From Paenibacillus_E violae (GTDB lineage: Bacteria > Bacillota > Bacilli > Paenibacillales > NBRC-103111): 64,000 nt of DNA. Of this stretch, positions 24,650 through 34,354 are shown piece by piece. Below the pieces are notes generated by a model. That model was given only the letters and a program-made list of their open reading frames with translations. It did no database searches and was not told the DNA's origin. The stretch's first letter is position 1. Every line of letters starts with the position of its first letter. The DNA is taken from positions 930,001 through 994,000 of the forward strand of contig NZ_JAWCUD010000001.1 of NCBI RefSeq assembly GCF_032461945.1. Direction: 5' to 3'. Made by a program: the position numbers and the translations under genes.

Positions 24650-26422
24650 ATGTCAGATAAAGTTGTAGGCGGCAGTTTTGTCATTTCAGATCTCGATTTC
24701 CACAATATCGTGACGCCGGAGGATTTTACAGAGGAGCATCGCATGATCGCGGAGACGACGCGTGATTTTGTAGCGGGCGAAGTGCTGCCGAATGATGAGC
24801 ATATCGAGAAACTCAATTACGATTTGACGGTTAAATTGATGAGAAGCGCAGGTGAGCTTGGCTTACTCGGGGCTGACGTGCCGGAGATTTATGGCGGTCT
24901 TGGACTGGATAAGGTTAGTTCCACGATTATTAGTGAAAATCTGGCACAAGCGTCTGCCTTTGCTTTATCGATTGGAGCGCATGTTGGAATCGGAACGCTT
25001 CCTATTGTATTTTTCGGAACTCCTGAGCAGAAGAAAAAATATTTGCCGGATCTCGCGACAGGCGCCAAGATTGCGGCTTACTGCTTAACAGAGCCAACGT
25101 CCGGCTCCGATGCATTAGGTGCAAGAACGACTGCACGCCTTTCTAATGATGGAAAACATTACCTGTTAAATGGCTCCAAACTGTATATTACGAATGCGGG
25201 TTTTGCCGACATTTTCATCGTGTATGCCAAAATTAATGGAACGGATTTCACAGCGTTTATTGTGGAAAAGGGCGACCCGGGTTTTACGATGGGACCGGAA
25301 GAGAAAAAGATGGGGATCAAAGGCTCGTCGACCAGACCGCTCTTTTTTGAAGATGTCAAAGTTCCGGTAGAGAATTTGCTTGGCGAAATTGGGAAGGGAC
25401 ATCTGATTGCTTTTAACATTTTGAACATCGGCCGTTACAAATTGGCTACAGGCTGTTTGGGCGCATCCAAGGAAACGATCGAATTGTCGGCCAAATATGC
25501 GAATACCCGCCAGCAGTTCAATACGCCGATAGCCAAATTCCCGTTGATCGGGAAGAAGCTGGCTGAAATGAATATTCAAACCTATATGCTGGAGAGCATG
25601 GTTTATAGAACGACAGGACTAATGGATCAAATTCTGAAAGACATTGACCATACAAGTCTCGATGCCGGCAAACACTCGGCGAAAGGTATCTCTGAATACG
25701 CGTTAGAGTGCTCGATTAATAAGGTGTTTGCATCGGAAGTCTTGGACTTTGTTGCCGATGAAGGCGTGCAAATTCATGGCGGATACGGCTACATTCAGGA
25801 GTATAAAGTTGAGCGTATTTATCGCGATTCACGGATTAATCGCATTTTCGAGGGGACGAATGAAATTAACCGTCTGCTCATACCGGGTACACTCGTGAAG
25901 AAGGCGATGAAAGGCGAGCTGCCTTTGATGCAAAAAGCGCAAGCACTGCAAGGAGAATTGCTGTCGATCGTCCCGGGCCAAACGTTCGAAGGCACACTGG
26001 CTGAAGAGGCGCATTTGATCTCAATGGCGAAGAAGATCTTCTTAATGGTTGGCGGACTTGCCGTTCAGAAGTATGGCATGGCCTTAGAGAAAAATCAGGA
26101 AGTCTTAAGCAACTTGGCTGATATCATGATTCAGATTTTTGCTGGAGAGAGCGGACTTCTTCGTACGCAAAAGCTGATTGCCAAAAGTGGTGAAGAGAAA
26201 GCGAAAAATGCGATTCAAGTGACAACTGTTTTCGTGCATGAAGCATTTGACAAAATTGAGGCATACGCGAAGGAAGCGCTCAGTACGATGGAAGAAGGAG
26301 ATGTTCTTCGGACGCAATTATCGATTTTGAAAAAACTGTCAAGACGCAGTGCTGTCAATACGACCCAGCTGAAGCGCGACATCGCCGCACGTGTTATTCA
26401 GGGTGAGAAATTCATCGTCTAG
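24650..26422 (+). CDS. fadE: Acyl-CoA dehydrogenase FadE
   Basis: A 590-residue acyl-CoA dehydrogenase of the long Bacillus FadE (YusJ) type, with a C-terminal extension beyond the usual 380-residue core. Signatures are YCLTEPTSGSDALGARTTA, the NIGRYKLATGCLGA helix, VDEGVQIHGGYGYIQEY-like (ADEGVQIHGGYGYI) and YRDSRINRIFEGTNEINRL. It introduces the first double bond and passes electrons to EtfAB encoded divergently. GAGGAG precedes the ATG. Confidence 0.94.
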   Translation: MSDKVVGGSFVISDLDFHNIVTPEDFTEEHRMIAETTRDFVAGEVLPNDEHIEKLNYDLTVKLMRSAGELGLLGADVPEIYGGLGLDKVSSTIISENLAQASAFALSIGAHVGIGTLPIVFFGTPEQKKKYLPDLATGAKIAAYCLTEPTSGSDALGARTTARLSNDGKHYLLNGSKLYITNAGFADIFIVYAKINGTDFTAFIVEKGDPGFTMGPEEKKMGIKGSSTRPLFFEDVKVPVENLLGEIGKGHLIAFNILNIGRYKLATGCLGASKETIELSAKYANTRQQFNTPIAKFPLIGKKLAEMNIQTYMLESMVYRTTGLMDQILKDIDHTSLDAGKHSAKGISEYALECSINKVFASEVLDFVADEGVQIHGGYGYIQEYKVERIYRDSRINRIFEGTNEINRLLIPGTLVKKAMKGELPLMQKAQALQGELLSIVPGQTFEGTLAEEAHLISMAKKIFLMVGGLAVQKYGMALEKNQEVLSNLADIMIQIFAGESGLLRTQKLIAKSGEEKAKNAIQVTTVFVHEAFDKIEAYAKEALSTMEEGDVLRTQLSILKKLSRRSAVNTTQLKRDIAARVIQGEKFIV

Positions 26423-26457
26423 TCATCCGTGGGAAGAACCTGAAGGGGATGGTTTGT

Positions 26458-28128
26458 ATGAGTGAGGCAAAGCCTTGGCTGCGTCATTATCCAGAGGAAG
26501 TGGCGCCGACGTACGAGTACCCTAAGCATAACCTTGCACGTTTGTTGGTAGATTCAGCACATAAGTATCCCGATCGACCTGCCCTGCATTTTCTTGGTAA
26601 AACAATACGTTATCATGAGGTGCTTGATGCGTCTTATCGCTTTGCAAATGTTCTAAAGGAACTCGGCGTGTGCCAAGGAGATCGTGTATCGATCATGCTG
26701 CCCAATTGCCCGTCCGCCATTATTGCCTACTTCGGAACACTTATGATGGGCGGGATCGTCGTTATGACGAATCCGCTGTACATGGAGAGAGAGCTGGTTC
26801 ACCAGCTCTCCGATTCCGGGGCGGAGGTCATTGTTACACTGGATTTATTATTTCATCGTGTGCAGAAGGCCAAAGCGCAGACGTTGATTCGACATGTCAT
26901 TGTGACATCGATAAAGGATTACCTGCCTTTTCCGAAAAATGTCTTATATCCAATTAAAATGAAAAAAGAAGGCGCAAAGCTGGATGTTGCTTATGGCGAA
27001 GGCGTTTACGCTTTCAAGAAATTGCTGCGTGCCGCTTCAGCGCGACCGATTTGCGTGGAGGCGGATGCGGATACGGATATTGCCTTGCTTCAATACACAG
27101 GAGGAACCACTGGGATTTCGAAGGGTGTCATGCTGACTCACACGAATTTGATCGCCAACACGTATCAGACGACAAAATGGTGCTATAAAATTCAAGTGGG
27201 CGGGGAGAGGTTCCTGGGAGCGATTCCCTGTTTCCATGTGTTTGGTTTAACGGTTTTGCTGAATCAATCCATGCTGCAGGCAGGCATGCTGATTCTAATC
27301 CCCAAATTTGATATCGACCTCATCTTAGAAACGATCAATAAGATGAAACCCACGATTTTTCCTGGCGCGCCTACTATGTACATTGCAATTATTAATCATA
27401 AACGGGTCAAAGAGGTCGATATTTCGTCCATTAATGTATGTGTAAGCGGTTCGGCTCCACTTCCTTTAGAAGTTCAGGAGCGTTTTGAGGCTTTGACTGG
27501 AGGTAAGCTCATTGAAGGTTATGGGTTAACGGAAACCTCCCCGGTTACGCATGCCAATCCCATTTGGGGTTATCGCAAAATCGGTTCGATTGGTGTACCT
27601 TTACCCGACACGGCGGCGAAAGTTGTTGATGTGAATACCGGTGAAGAATTGCCGATTGGTGAAATCGGTGAATTGCTGATCAAAGGCCCGCAGGTGATGA
27701 AAGGTTATTGGCAGCGAGAGCTTGAAACAGCGATGACTATTCGCGATGGATGGCTTTACACAGGAGATATGGGACGCATGGATGAGGATGGCTTTTTCTC
27801 CATTGTGGACCGTAAAAAGGATCTCATTATTGCCGGAGGTTTCAATATTTATCCCCGTGAAATTGAGGAAGTGCTCTTTGAGCATCCGGCTATTTTGGAG
27901 GCGACGATTGTTGGAGTGCCGGATGAATACAGGGGGGAAACGGTGAAAGCTTTTGTTGTGTTGAAACCCGGTATGACGTTGACGGAGAAAGAGCTTGAAC
28001 TGTGGTGCCGTGAGCGCTTAGCGGCTTTTAAAGTTCCACGGAAAGTGGAATTCCGGGATTCTTTGCCAAAGACGATGATTGGAAAAGTATTGCGAAGGCA
28101 ATTACTAGAAGAAGAGAAAAAGGGGTAG
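26458..28128 (+). CDS. lcfA: Long-chain fatty-acid-CoA ligase
   Basis: About 556 residues of the AMP-forming acyl-CoA synthetase family. The P-loop-like motif YTGGTTGISKG is at about 213-223, followed by EGYGLTETSPVTH, YTGDMGRMDEDGF, DRKKDLIIAGGFNIYPREIE and the catalytic lysine in PKTMIGKVLRR. It activates imported fatty acids for beta-oxidation. The ATG at 26458 is chosen because GAAGGGG lies at the right distance; the ATG at 26449 touches the ribosome site. It is fifth in the fad operon. Confidence 0.93.
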   Translation: MSEAKPWLRHYPEEVAPTYEYPKHNLARLLVDSAHKYPDRPALHFLGKTIRYHEVLDASYRFANVLKELGVCQGDRVSIMLPNCPSAIIAYFGTLMMGGIVVMTNPLYMERELVHQLSDSGAEVIVTLDLLFHRVQKAKAQTLIRHVIVTSIKDYLPFPKNVLYPIKMKKEGAKLDVAYGEGVYAFKKLLRAASARPICVEADADTDIALLQYTGGTTGISKGVMLTHTNLIANTYQTTKWCYKIQVGGERFLGAIPCFHVFGLTVLLNQSMLQAGMLILIPKFDIDLILETINKMKPTIFPGAPTMYIAIINHKRVKEVDISSINVCVSGSAPLPLEVQERFEALTGGKLIEGYGLTETSPVTHANPIWGYRKIGSIGVPLPDTAAKVVDVNTGEELPIGEIGELLIKGPQVMKGYWQRELETAMTIRDGWLYTGDMGRMDEDGFFSIVDRKKDLIIAGGFNIYPREIEEVLFEHPAILEATIVGVPDEYRGETVKAFVVLKPGMTLTEKELELWCRERLAAFKVPRKVEFRDSLPKTMIGKVLRRQLLEEEKKG

Positions 28129-28158
28129 CCCTTTACAAGGAAAGTGGAGGGGAATCCT

Positions 28159-28575
28159 ATGGATAACACTCACGAGCGAGTGAATAGACGACTGCAGCAG
28201 CTGGCCGCAGCGGCGGAACCTACGTTTTGGGGGTTTCTTGGTTGTGAATTTGTTGATCTGAAAGATGGCATCATTACGATTGCTTTGGAGGCAAAATCTC
28301 ATCATTTGAATCCAATTGGCATCATCCATGGCGGTGTTTTGTCCTCTTTGCTGGATAATGCGATGGGGATTGTCGTTATGACGGCAAGGCCGGAGGATAA
28401 GGTTGTTACCACAAATTTGAACGTTCATTTTGTCGCTCCGCTGTATGAGGGGCGGTTGATTGTAACGGCTGAGCTTGTTCATCAATCCCGCAAAATGATT
28501 ACAACACAAGGGCGAGTGATGGATCGCGATGGAAATTTAGGGACCATGGGCACGGGGACGTTTCGTGTGATTTAG
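28159..28575 (+). CDS. PaaI-family acyl-CoA thioesterase
   Basis: About 138 residues with the hot-dog fold. The catalytic region HLNPIGIIHGGVLSSLLDNAMG and the later strands TTNLNVHFVAPLYEGRLIVTAELVHQSRK are typical of PaaI/YiiD-like thioesterases. It probably hydrolyses dead-end or excess acyl-CoA to recycle CoA during fatty-acid degradation, an inference from its place as the last gene of the fad operon. GGAGGGG precedes the ATG at 28159. A terminator follows. Confidence 0.85.
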   Translation: MDNTHERVNRRLQQLAAAAEPTFWGFLGCEFVDLKDGIITIALEAKSHHLNPIGIIHGGVLSSLLDNAMGIVVMTARPEDKVVTTNLNVHFVAPLYEGRLIVTAELVHQSRKMITTQGRVMDRDGNLGTMGTGTFRVI

Positions 28576-28592
28576 TGGTTAAAGGTATTAGG

Positions 28593-28628
28593 AACGAGGG
28601 GCATGTGCAAGCATGTCTCTCGTTTTTT
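28593..28628 (+). terminator. Terminator of the fad operon
   Basis: AACGAG...CATG pairs with CATG...CTCGTT around TGCAAG and is followed by TTTTT. Confidence 0.8.
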
Positions 28629-28636
28629 GTGCGTAT

Positions 28637-28655
28637 ATGTTACATTAAATAACAT
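28637..28655. promoter_or_regulatory. Inverted repeat upstream of the pucR-type gene
   Basis: ATGTTA and TAACAT face each other across seven bases, flanked by two GTGCG-ATATA direct repeats (near 28629 and 28660). It could be a regulator site for the PucR-family gene; this is inference. Confidence 0.3.
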
Positions 28656-28724
28656 CGTTGTGCGATATAGACATAAATTGTTCAAAAAAATTTAACCAAT
28701 GTCATATAATCTAACACAAATCCA

Positions 28725-28753
28725 TTGACTGTTTGGTCATGTCATCCTATAAT
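28725..28753 (+). promoter_or_regulatory. Sigma-A promoter of the pucR-type gene
   Basis: TTGACT (28725-28730) and TATAAT (28748-28753) are 17 bp apart, about 30 bp before the start codon. Confidence 0.75.
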
Positions 28754-28782
28754 CTGTAAAAAGGCATAAGGGGGGAAGCACG

Positions 28783-30381
28783 ATGCATCTTACCATTCGT
28801 GAAGCATTATCCATTTATCCATTAACGGAAGCGAAGCTTGTAGCTGGCAAGCAAGGGGAATCCCGCATCGTTAAATCTGTCAATGTTATGGACGCGCCAG
28901 ATATTGCGGATTGGACGAAATCCGGCGAGATGCTCTTCACCACCGCTTTCGCCATGAAAGATAGTCCGCAGGAGACCGTTAATCTACTTCGTAAATTAAA
29001 TGATCGCGGCGCTGCCGGGCTAGGGATCAAGCTTGGTCGTTTTTGGACGGAGCTGCCGCAGGTTGTTGTCGAGGAAGCGGACCGGTTGCATTTTCCGATT
29101 ATTGAGATGCCCTTTCAGTTTACTTTTTCAGATCAAATGAATGCATTGTTCAATGCGGAATACCGCCGCAACACGAAACTGCTGCAATCCGTGCTGGAGA
29201 AACAGACGAGGTTGATGCAGTTCGGTTTGAAACAGGACAATATGGCGTCAATGTTCCAATTACTCAGTAATATTCTTGGATACCCCATGGCTGTCGTTGG
29301 GGCCAGAGGGCAAATTTTATATAATACTAGCGCGTGGAAGCAAGATCAATTAGCTCAGAACTGGCCTAAACGTAAGTGCGGTTGGGTATACTCGAACAAA
29401 GACCGCGCGTACCGGGTAGGGCTCTACCATCAGGATGATGAGCTCTTGGGACATTTGCTGATCATGCCGGATGCCGTGCTTCTTGCCAACGTCGAGGAAG
29501 GTTTATTCCAGCAGGCGGCGGACATATTAACTTTTCATATGAACTATACGTTTCGGTCACATGTGGAGGCATCAGCAGAGCGTGATTTGCAAAACTCGCT
29601 GTATCGCTATTTGGAGAAAGGGACGTCGCTTGAAGAGTTCCTGGAGCAGGCAGAGGGTCGAGGGTTAACACTCTTCACGGGTGCTTACCAATGTGTGATT
29701 AGCAAAAGCAAGCCGGAAGGGCAAGTAGACGAACAACGTCAAGGGAGAATGAAGCGGCTGAAAGAGTACATGGAGCTGCATCCCAAATCGAATCTCTTGC
29801 GCGCAAATCATTTTATACTCAAAGATCTCATGTTTTCCATTTATTCCTCGACTCAAGCGGAGGGCTTTCCTGAAGATGAGTTGGCACAACTTCTGATCAA
29901 ATATGCAGGCGATTCAGGCTGCCGAGAGGAAGCCGGCGAGATGGTGTTCTATACAAGTGCCATGAAAAGCAAGCCGACTGCATTGAGAGAAGCTTACATG
30001 GAATGTATGGAGACACAACGAATGGCCAATAAGCTCGAGTTGTCGGATCGCGTGGTTCACTACGAAACGATAGAGTTCGCTCATCTGTTCCAACATGTAT
30101 CGGTCAATATGATGGAAGACTACTGTGCCAAAGTATTGCGTCCGCTCTTGGAGAAGGATGCCGAATATTCGCAAGAAATGATCCGAACTTTGGAGGTTTT
30201 CATTCGTAATGACGGTCAAGTTAGCGAAGCGGCTAAGCAATTATTCATTCATAGAAATACTGTTACCTACCGTTTAGAAAAGATCAGTGATCTTTTGCAG
30301 GTGGATTTCAAGAAAGTTAATGATCTGTTGAAGCTGAAAGCTGTCTTCTTATTCCGTCAATTTTTGCATGTCAGACAATAA
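28783..30381 (+). CDS. PucR-family transcriptional regulator
   Basis: A 532-residue regulator. The N-terminal PucR-type sensory domain covers about 1-120 (LTIREALSIYPLTEAKLVAG, VMDAPDIADWTKSGEMLFTT). The centre is a GGDEF-like/CdaR-type region, and the C-terminus is the PucR helix-turn-helix, AAKQLFIHRNTVTYRLEKI. In Bacillus, PucR controls purine catabolism, but other members respond to different metabolites. Its position after the fad operon gives only a weak hint of a role there. It has its own promoter and AAGGGGGG ribosome site. Confidence 0.88.
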   Translation: MHLTIREALSIYPLTEAKLVAGKQGESRIVKSVNVMDAPDIADWTKSGEMLFTTAFAMKDSPQETVNLLRKLNDRGAAGLGIKLGRFWTELPQVVVEEADRLHFPIIEMPFQFTFSDQMNALFNAEYRRNTKLLQSVLEKQTRLMQFGLKQDNMASMFQLLSNILGYPMAVVGARGQILYNTSAWKQDQLAQNWPKRKCGWVYSNKDRAYRVGLYHQDDELLGHLLIMPDAVLLANVEEGLFQQAADILTFHMNYTFRSHVEASAERDLQNSLYRYLEKGTSLEEFLEQAEGRGLTLFTGAYQCVISKSKPEGQVDEQRQGRMKRLKEYMELHPKSNLLRANHFILKDLMFSIYSSTQAEGFPEDELAQLLIKYAGDSGCREEAGEMVFYTSAMKSKPTALREAYMECMETQRMANKLELSDRVVHYETIEFAHLFQHVSVNMMEDYCAKVLRPLLEKDAEYSQEMIRTLEVFIRNDGQVSEAAKQLFIHRNTVTYRLEKISDLLQVDFKKVNDLLKLKAVFLFRQFLHVRQ

Positions 30382-30387
30382 ATCCTG

Positions 30388-30423
30388 AACCCTGAGACGC
30401 TGTGTACGCGCTCAGGGTTTTCG
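30388..30423. terminator. Bidirectional terminator between pucR-type gene and ykuE-type gene
   Basis: AACCCTGAG pairs perfectly with CTCAGGGTT. The right side continues TTCGTTTTT, but the left flank (TAAATCCTG) is poor in A, so its leftward strength is uncertain. Confidence 0.65.
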
Positions 30424-31281
30424 TTTTTCTAACGTGATCACGGTAATTTCAGGTCTGCAAAGAAAACGGAAGGGGAGAAACGTTGTGCCGATCCCCCGAT
30501 TCGTATAGACAAGCAGCTTGGAATCAGGTATTTCGTAAAGCCCCATTACGTACTGTTTACCTTGAAGCGGTGTAAAGAGCGCACCTACGATAGGCAAACG
30601 AACTTGTCCTCCATGAGAATGGCCGGATAGCTGCAAATCGACGGGTTGTCCGATGACTTGATTAGCGAAATCGGGACAATGCGAGAGCAGGAGCGTGAAC
30701 ATTTGAGCATTGGTGCCTTGGAGGGTTTTGACGATATCGGGAGAACCGGTAAGTCGATCTTCAACACCTGCGATCTGAATGGATTGTCCTTTGTAGGTAA
30801 TCTTCTTACAGGCATTGAGTAGCGTTTGAAAGCCGCCGTTTTCGAGGATTGGCAGGGTATAGTTTTTATCGATCCATTTATCATGGTTCCCTAGTACGGC
30901 CCATTTACCCAATGGTGCTTCTAGGCTGGCGAGCAGTTTACTCGTTAACGTTTCGTCTTCTGTAATTCGGGCATCGAATAAATCACCTGTAAAAGTTAGA
31001 AGATCTGCTTTTTCTTTATTAATAACGGTAACGACACGTTCTAAATCAATTAGATTAAAATGATGACCTATATGTAAATCGCTGAACTGTAAAAGCTTAA
31101 GCCCATGAAAGGCATTGGGGAGCCGTTCCAATGATAAGGTGATTCTCGTAATATCGTACCATTTGGTTTCGATAAAGCTGGAATAACTGCCAACAAGACC
31201 TCCGGAAGCCAGTAAAGAACCTGCAAGCAGAACGCCTTTTTTTAGAAATGTTCGTCTTGTCAATGGGGGTGTAGGTTCCAT
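30412..31281 (-). CDS. Tat-exported metallophosphoesterase (YkuE/YaeI-like)
   Basis: A 289-residue calcineurin-like phosphoesterase. A twin-arginine signal (RRTFLKKG at about 9-16, then a hydrophobic stretch) predicts Tat export; B. subtilis YkuE is a known Tat substrate of this type. Metal-binding motifs in order are FSDLHIGHH, TGDLFD, GNHDKW, LLSHCPD and SGHSHGGQ. It probably hydrolyses a phosphodiester at the cell surface; related proteins act on UDP-sugar or cell-wall components. GGAGGAA precedes the ATG. Confidence 0.88.
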   Translation of the reverse strand: MEPTPPLTRRTFLKKGVLLAGSLLASGGLVGSYSSFIETKWYDITRITLSLERLPNAFHGLKLLQFSDLHIGHHFNLIDLERVVTVINKEKADLLTFTGDLFDARITEDETLTSKLLASLEAPLGKWAVLGNHDKWIDKNYTLPILENGGFQTLLNACKKITYKGQSIQIAGVEDRLTGSPDIVKTLQGTNAQMFTLLLSHCPDFANQVIGQPVDLQLSGHSHGGQVRLPIVGALFTPLQGKQYVMGLYEIPDSKLLVYTNRGIGTTFLPFRFLCRPEITVITLEKRKP

Positions 31282-31438
31282 CGTGTTCCTCCTAGTTCCA
31301 AAGTTGATTTTATATCTTGATTATAGCAATAAGCGTGCTGTGTTTGCGAATCTTGCGGGGTTGGCGAGCCTGGCGAGTTGCATAAGCAGCTTGCTTAATT
31401 TATAATAATTTCAATGTAATACGAAGGGAGAGATTGAA

Positions 31439-31780
31439 ATGTCAGCATGGAAAGAGCTCACAACGGTTGATCAGTGGCAGGAAGTATGGGACCGTTCCTC
31501 CGATAAACCGGCGGTCGTTCTGAAACACAGCACAACTTGTCCGGTAAGCGCAAGCGCGCTTGATGAATACGAACAATATTTGTCAGGGAAGCCGAATGAA
31601 GGTGTAGATTATTACTTGGTTAAGGTCATTGAATCTCGCCCGGTTTCTAACCAAATTGCGGAGGATCTAGGCATCAAACATGCATCACCGCAAATTCTTT
31701 ATTTTAAAAATAAAGAATCCATCTGGAATACATCGCACTGGTCTGTTACAACCAAGCATATTACGGCTGTTTTAGACTAA
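31439..31780 (+). CDS. ytxJ: Bacilliredoxin-like monothiol protein YtxJ
   Basis: A 113-residue thioredoxin-fold protein of the YtxJ family. The active-site region is KHSTTCPVSASAL, with a single cysteine in place of the usual CxxC. Other segments are VSNQIAEDLGIKHASPQILYF. In bacillithiol-using Bacillales it is thought to reduce S-bacillithiolated proteins (bacilliredoxin). A bacillithiol link is supported by the BshB2-type gene at 43.5 kb. AAGGGAGAG precedes the ATG, and a terminator follows. Confidence 0.85.
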   Translation: MSAWKELTTVDQWQEVWDRSSDKPAVVLKHSTTCPVSASALDEYEQYLSGKPNEGVDYYLVKVIESRPVSNQIAEDLGIKHASPQILYFKNKESIWNTSHWSVTTKHITAVLD

Positions 31781-31802
31781 GTCGTGCGCAGGATTTAATT
31801 AC

Positions 31803-31858
31803 AAAGCCCGTGGAGGCTGCCTATTCGTATTTAGGTGGATCGCCACAGGGCTTTTTCT
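31803..31858 (+). terminator. Terminator after ytxJ
   Basis: AAAGCCC-TGG pairs with CCA-GGGCTTT over a long loop and is followed by TTTCTT. Confidence 0.65.
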
Positions 31859-31973
31859 TATGGAACAATAATTGAACAATGTCTAAAAAAGATTGGCAAT
31901 AGAGGCAACCTCCTATATAATGATTTGGTATTTGGCTACATCAGGGTAACTACGCAGCAAGGAGTTTTGCAAG

Positions 31974-32855
31974 ATGAATGCAATGAATAAAACGAAAGTT
32001 CCAATTCCTGTTTTTTTGTTAATCGGTATTATCGCAATCTCATTTTCGGCTATTTTTGTTAGATGGTCCGATGCACCCGCCGCAGTCACGGCTATGTATC
32101 GTTTGTTGATGACGAATGTACTTATGCTGCCTTTTCTATGGAGTTATCGGTCAGAGATTACTAGAATTCGTTTGAGAGATTGGCTCCGAACGGCAGCCTC
32201 CGGTATCGCGCTTGGGTTACACTTTCTGTTTTGGATGGATTCCCTTCGATTTACGACGGTTGCCAGCTCGACAGCGATTCTCACGTTAGAGCCGATCTTT
32301 GTTCTCGTCGGTGCGTTTTTGCTTTATAGGCAAAGAACCAATCGCGCAGCCGTATTGGCGATGTGTGTGGCGATCGTAGGCGCCATTTTTATTGGTTGGG
32401 GAGATTTCCAATTTTCAGGTGCAGCATTGAAAGGCGATTTTTTATCCCTCATCGGCACCGTCGCGGTTGCATTGCACATGCTTTGGGGCAAAGGCTTGAG
32501 GGAGCGGATTTCCGCTTTCGTATATAGTTTCTTTGTTTTCCTGTTCGCAGGACTCGTTCTTGCCGTTACGAATATGATGACAGGAACTTCTTTCACAGCT
32601 TATCCAGCGAAAGAGTGGGGCGTTTTCTTGCTGCTTGCCATCATTCCAACGGTCTTCGGTCACTATGTATTCAACTGGCTGCTCAAGTATATGAAGGCAT
32701 CATCCGTATCGATGACCGTTCTGGGCGAACCGCTTGGCGCGACGATATTGGCTTATTTTTTGCTCGGGGAAAAGATCACTGCCATCCAGCTTTTGGCGGG
32801 TTGCCTATTGTTAGTTGGCGTAGGCTTGTTTTTGCGCAGTAACGAGAAAAAGTAG
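31974..32855 (+). CDS. EamA/DMT-superfamily transporter
   Basis: A 293-residue protein with ten predicted membrane spans formed by two EamA repeats. The first contains FSAIFVRWSDAPAAVTAMYR and STAILTLEPIFV; the second contains PTVFGHYVFNWLLKYMKAS and VTVLGEPLGATILAYFLLGE (glycine-proline pattern). These are drug/metabolite exporters, often of amino acids or small metabolites; the substrate is unknown. AAGGAG precedes the ATG. Confidence 0.85.
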   Translation: MNAMNKTKVPIPVFLLIGIIAISFSAIFVRWSDAPAAVTAMYRLLMTNVLMLPFLWSYRSEITRIRLRDWLRTAASGIALGLHFLFWMDSLRFTTVASSTAILTLEPIFVLVGAFLLYRQRTNRAAVLAMCVAIVGAIFIGWGDFQFSGAALKGDFLSLIGTVAVALHMLWGKGLRERISAFVYSFFVFLFAGLVLAVTNMMTGTSFTAYPAKEWGVFLLLAIIPTVFGHYVFNWLLKYMKASSVSMTVLGEPLGATILAYFLLGEKITAIQLLAGCLLLVGVGLFLRSNEKK

Positions 32856-32929
32856 TTTTTCAACGTATTAATTGAACGAAGGTGAAATACGAGGCTTGGC
32901 AGATTTGTTTTTCTACTTGGAGGGATACC

Positions 32930-34255
32930 GTGAGATTTCGCGATTTTCATCGTAATGTTAAATTAAGAATCGGCCTTTCTTTCATTTCCGGTACCGCGAA
33001 CAATATGGTGCTTCCCTTCATGTCCATTTATTTTTCTGGAAAATTAGGTGATACGAGCGCTGGACTTGTTGTCATCCTCGGTATTCTGGCGGGTGTCATT
33101 GCAGGAATTGTAGGCGGCTATTACGCAGATCGCATAGGTCGCAAAAAGCTGATGCTTACCGCAGAAATCGGTTGGATGATCTGCTTTATGGGGATGGCTT
33201 TGTCTAATTCGCCGTGGTTGTCGTCTCCGTGGATGACGTTTGTACTGATGATTTTCGTGAGCATGTTCTGGGGGGTTCATGGACCCGCCAACGATGCGAT
33301 GCTGCTCGATGTTACAGCTCCTGATATTCGGAAATATATGTATGCCATCATGTACTGGATGAACAATTTATCTTTTGCAATTGCTGGTATCGCAGGCGCG
33401 TTTTTATTCAAATCCTACCTGTTTGAGTTGTTCATTGGCTTATCGGTTATCGGTTTGATATCGTTAATTATCACTTATTTCTTTATTCATGATGCCTACC
33501 AGCCGAAGCCCTTATCCGATCGTGGAGGAGTGGGGAGCAGCTTTCAAGGGAAGACGTCCATGTGGTCCAATTACAAGCTGGTGCTGTACGATAAAACATT
33601 CATGATCTTCACAGTGGCTTCTTTATTATTGGTATCTGTTGAGTTTCATCTAGGAAATTATGTCGGTGTGCGATTGGAAAAAGAGATGGTATCCGCTCCG
33701 TTTATCCCTTGGATGGGGTCATCCTGGACCGTTGACGGTCTCAAAATGTTAGGATTTATCCGGACAGAAAATACCGTGCTTGTCGTTGTGCTTTCCGTTC
33801 TTATGGGAGTTTTGATGCGGCGGTTCTCAGATAGCAAAGTGTTGTTTGTCGGCTACGCCTGCTATATTTTGGGCTATAGTTATTTAGCTTATAGCAATCA
33901 GCCTTGGCTGCTGCTGCTCTCGATGTTCATTGCAACGCTTGGCGAATTGATGTATGTGCCGATTAAGCAAGCGTATTTGGGTAATATTGCGCCTGACGAT
34001 GCAAGAAGCTCGTATATGGCTCTTTATGGGATGGTATACAAAGGAGCAACCCTGCTTGGCGGCTTTGGCGTGATCCTTGGAGGCTGGATGCCGTCTTGGA
34101 TGTTGGCAACGCTCATTGGGATTAGCGGAGTCATTGGCATGGGAATGTTTTACGCGATCTTGGCTCAGCTTGAAGAGCGAAGAGATAAGGCGGAAAAAGG
34201 TCACAGGGAGGCCATGGCAACTGCTGCAGCTTCGGCTTCTGGCGTCACGGCTTGA
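32930..34255 (+). CDS. Major facilitator superfamily transporter
   Basis: About 441 residues with roughly twelve membrane spans. The MFS motif A-like loop GGYYADRIGRKKLM follows span 2. Translation is assigned to GTG at 32930 (MRFRDFHRNVKL) because GGAGGG lies just upstream; the longer upstream frame has no ribosome site. It resembles drug-efflux MFS proteins, but no substrate can be named. It ends in an A/S-rich tail and is followed by a terminator shared with the convergent peptidase. Confidence 0.83.
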   Translation: MRFRDFHRNVKLRIGLSFISGTANNMVLPFMSIYFSGKLGDTSAGLVVILGILAGVIAGIVGGYYADRIGRKKLMLTAEIGWMICFMGMALSNSPWLSSPWMTFVLMIFVSMFWGVHGPANDAMLLDVTAPDIRKYMYAIMYWMNNLSFAIAGIAGAFLFKSYLFELFIGLSVIGLISLIITYFFIHDAYQPKPLSDRGGVGSSFQGKTSMWSNYKLVLYDKTFMIFTVASLLLVSVEFHLGNYVGVRLEKEMVSAPFIPWMGSSWTVDGLKMLGFIRTENTVLVVVLSVLMGVLMRRFSDSKVLFVGYACYILGYSYLAYSNQPWLLLLSMFIATLGELMYVPIKQAYLGNIAPDDARSSYMALYGMVYKGATLLGGFGVILGGWMPSWMLATLIGISGVIGMGMFYAILAQLEERRDKAEKGHREAMATAAASASGVTA

Positions 34256-34302
34256 GCCATCTTTTTCAGTTGAGTCGGGCTAAGCTGATCGCTCAGAAAA
34301 AA

Positions 34303-34350
34303 GGGGCTGTCCCTCAGGACTTTCATGTCCTGTAGTGACAACCCCATTTT
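34303..34350. terminator. Terminator between the MFS and M20 genes
   Basis: GGGGCTGTC pairs with GACAACCCC, and the inner CAGGAC pairs with GTCCTG. A-rich and T-rich flanks allow use from both sides. Confidence 0.75.
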
Positions 34351-34354
34351 TATC

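Noticed and set aside
27430..27450. cre-like TGTAAGCGGTTCGG inside lcfA
   Set aside because: It lacks the conserved C near the 3' end of the cre consensus and lies deep in a coding region.
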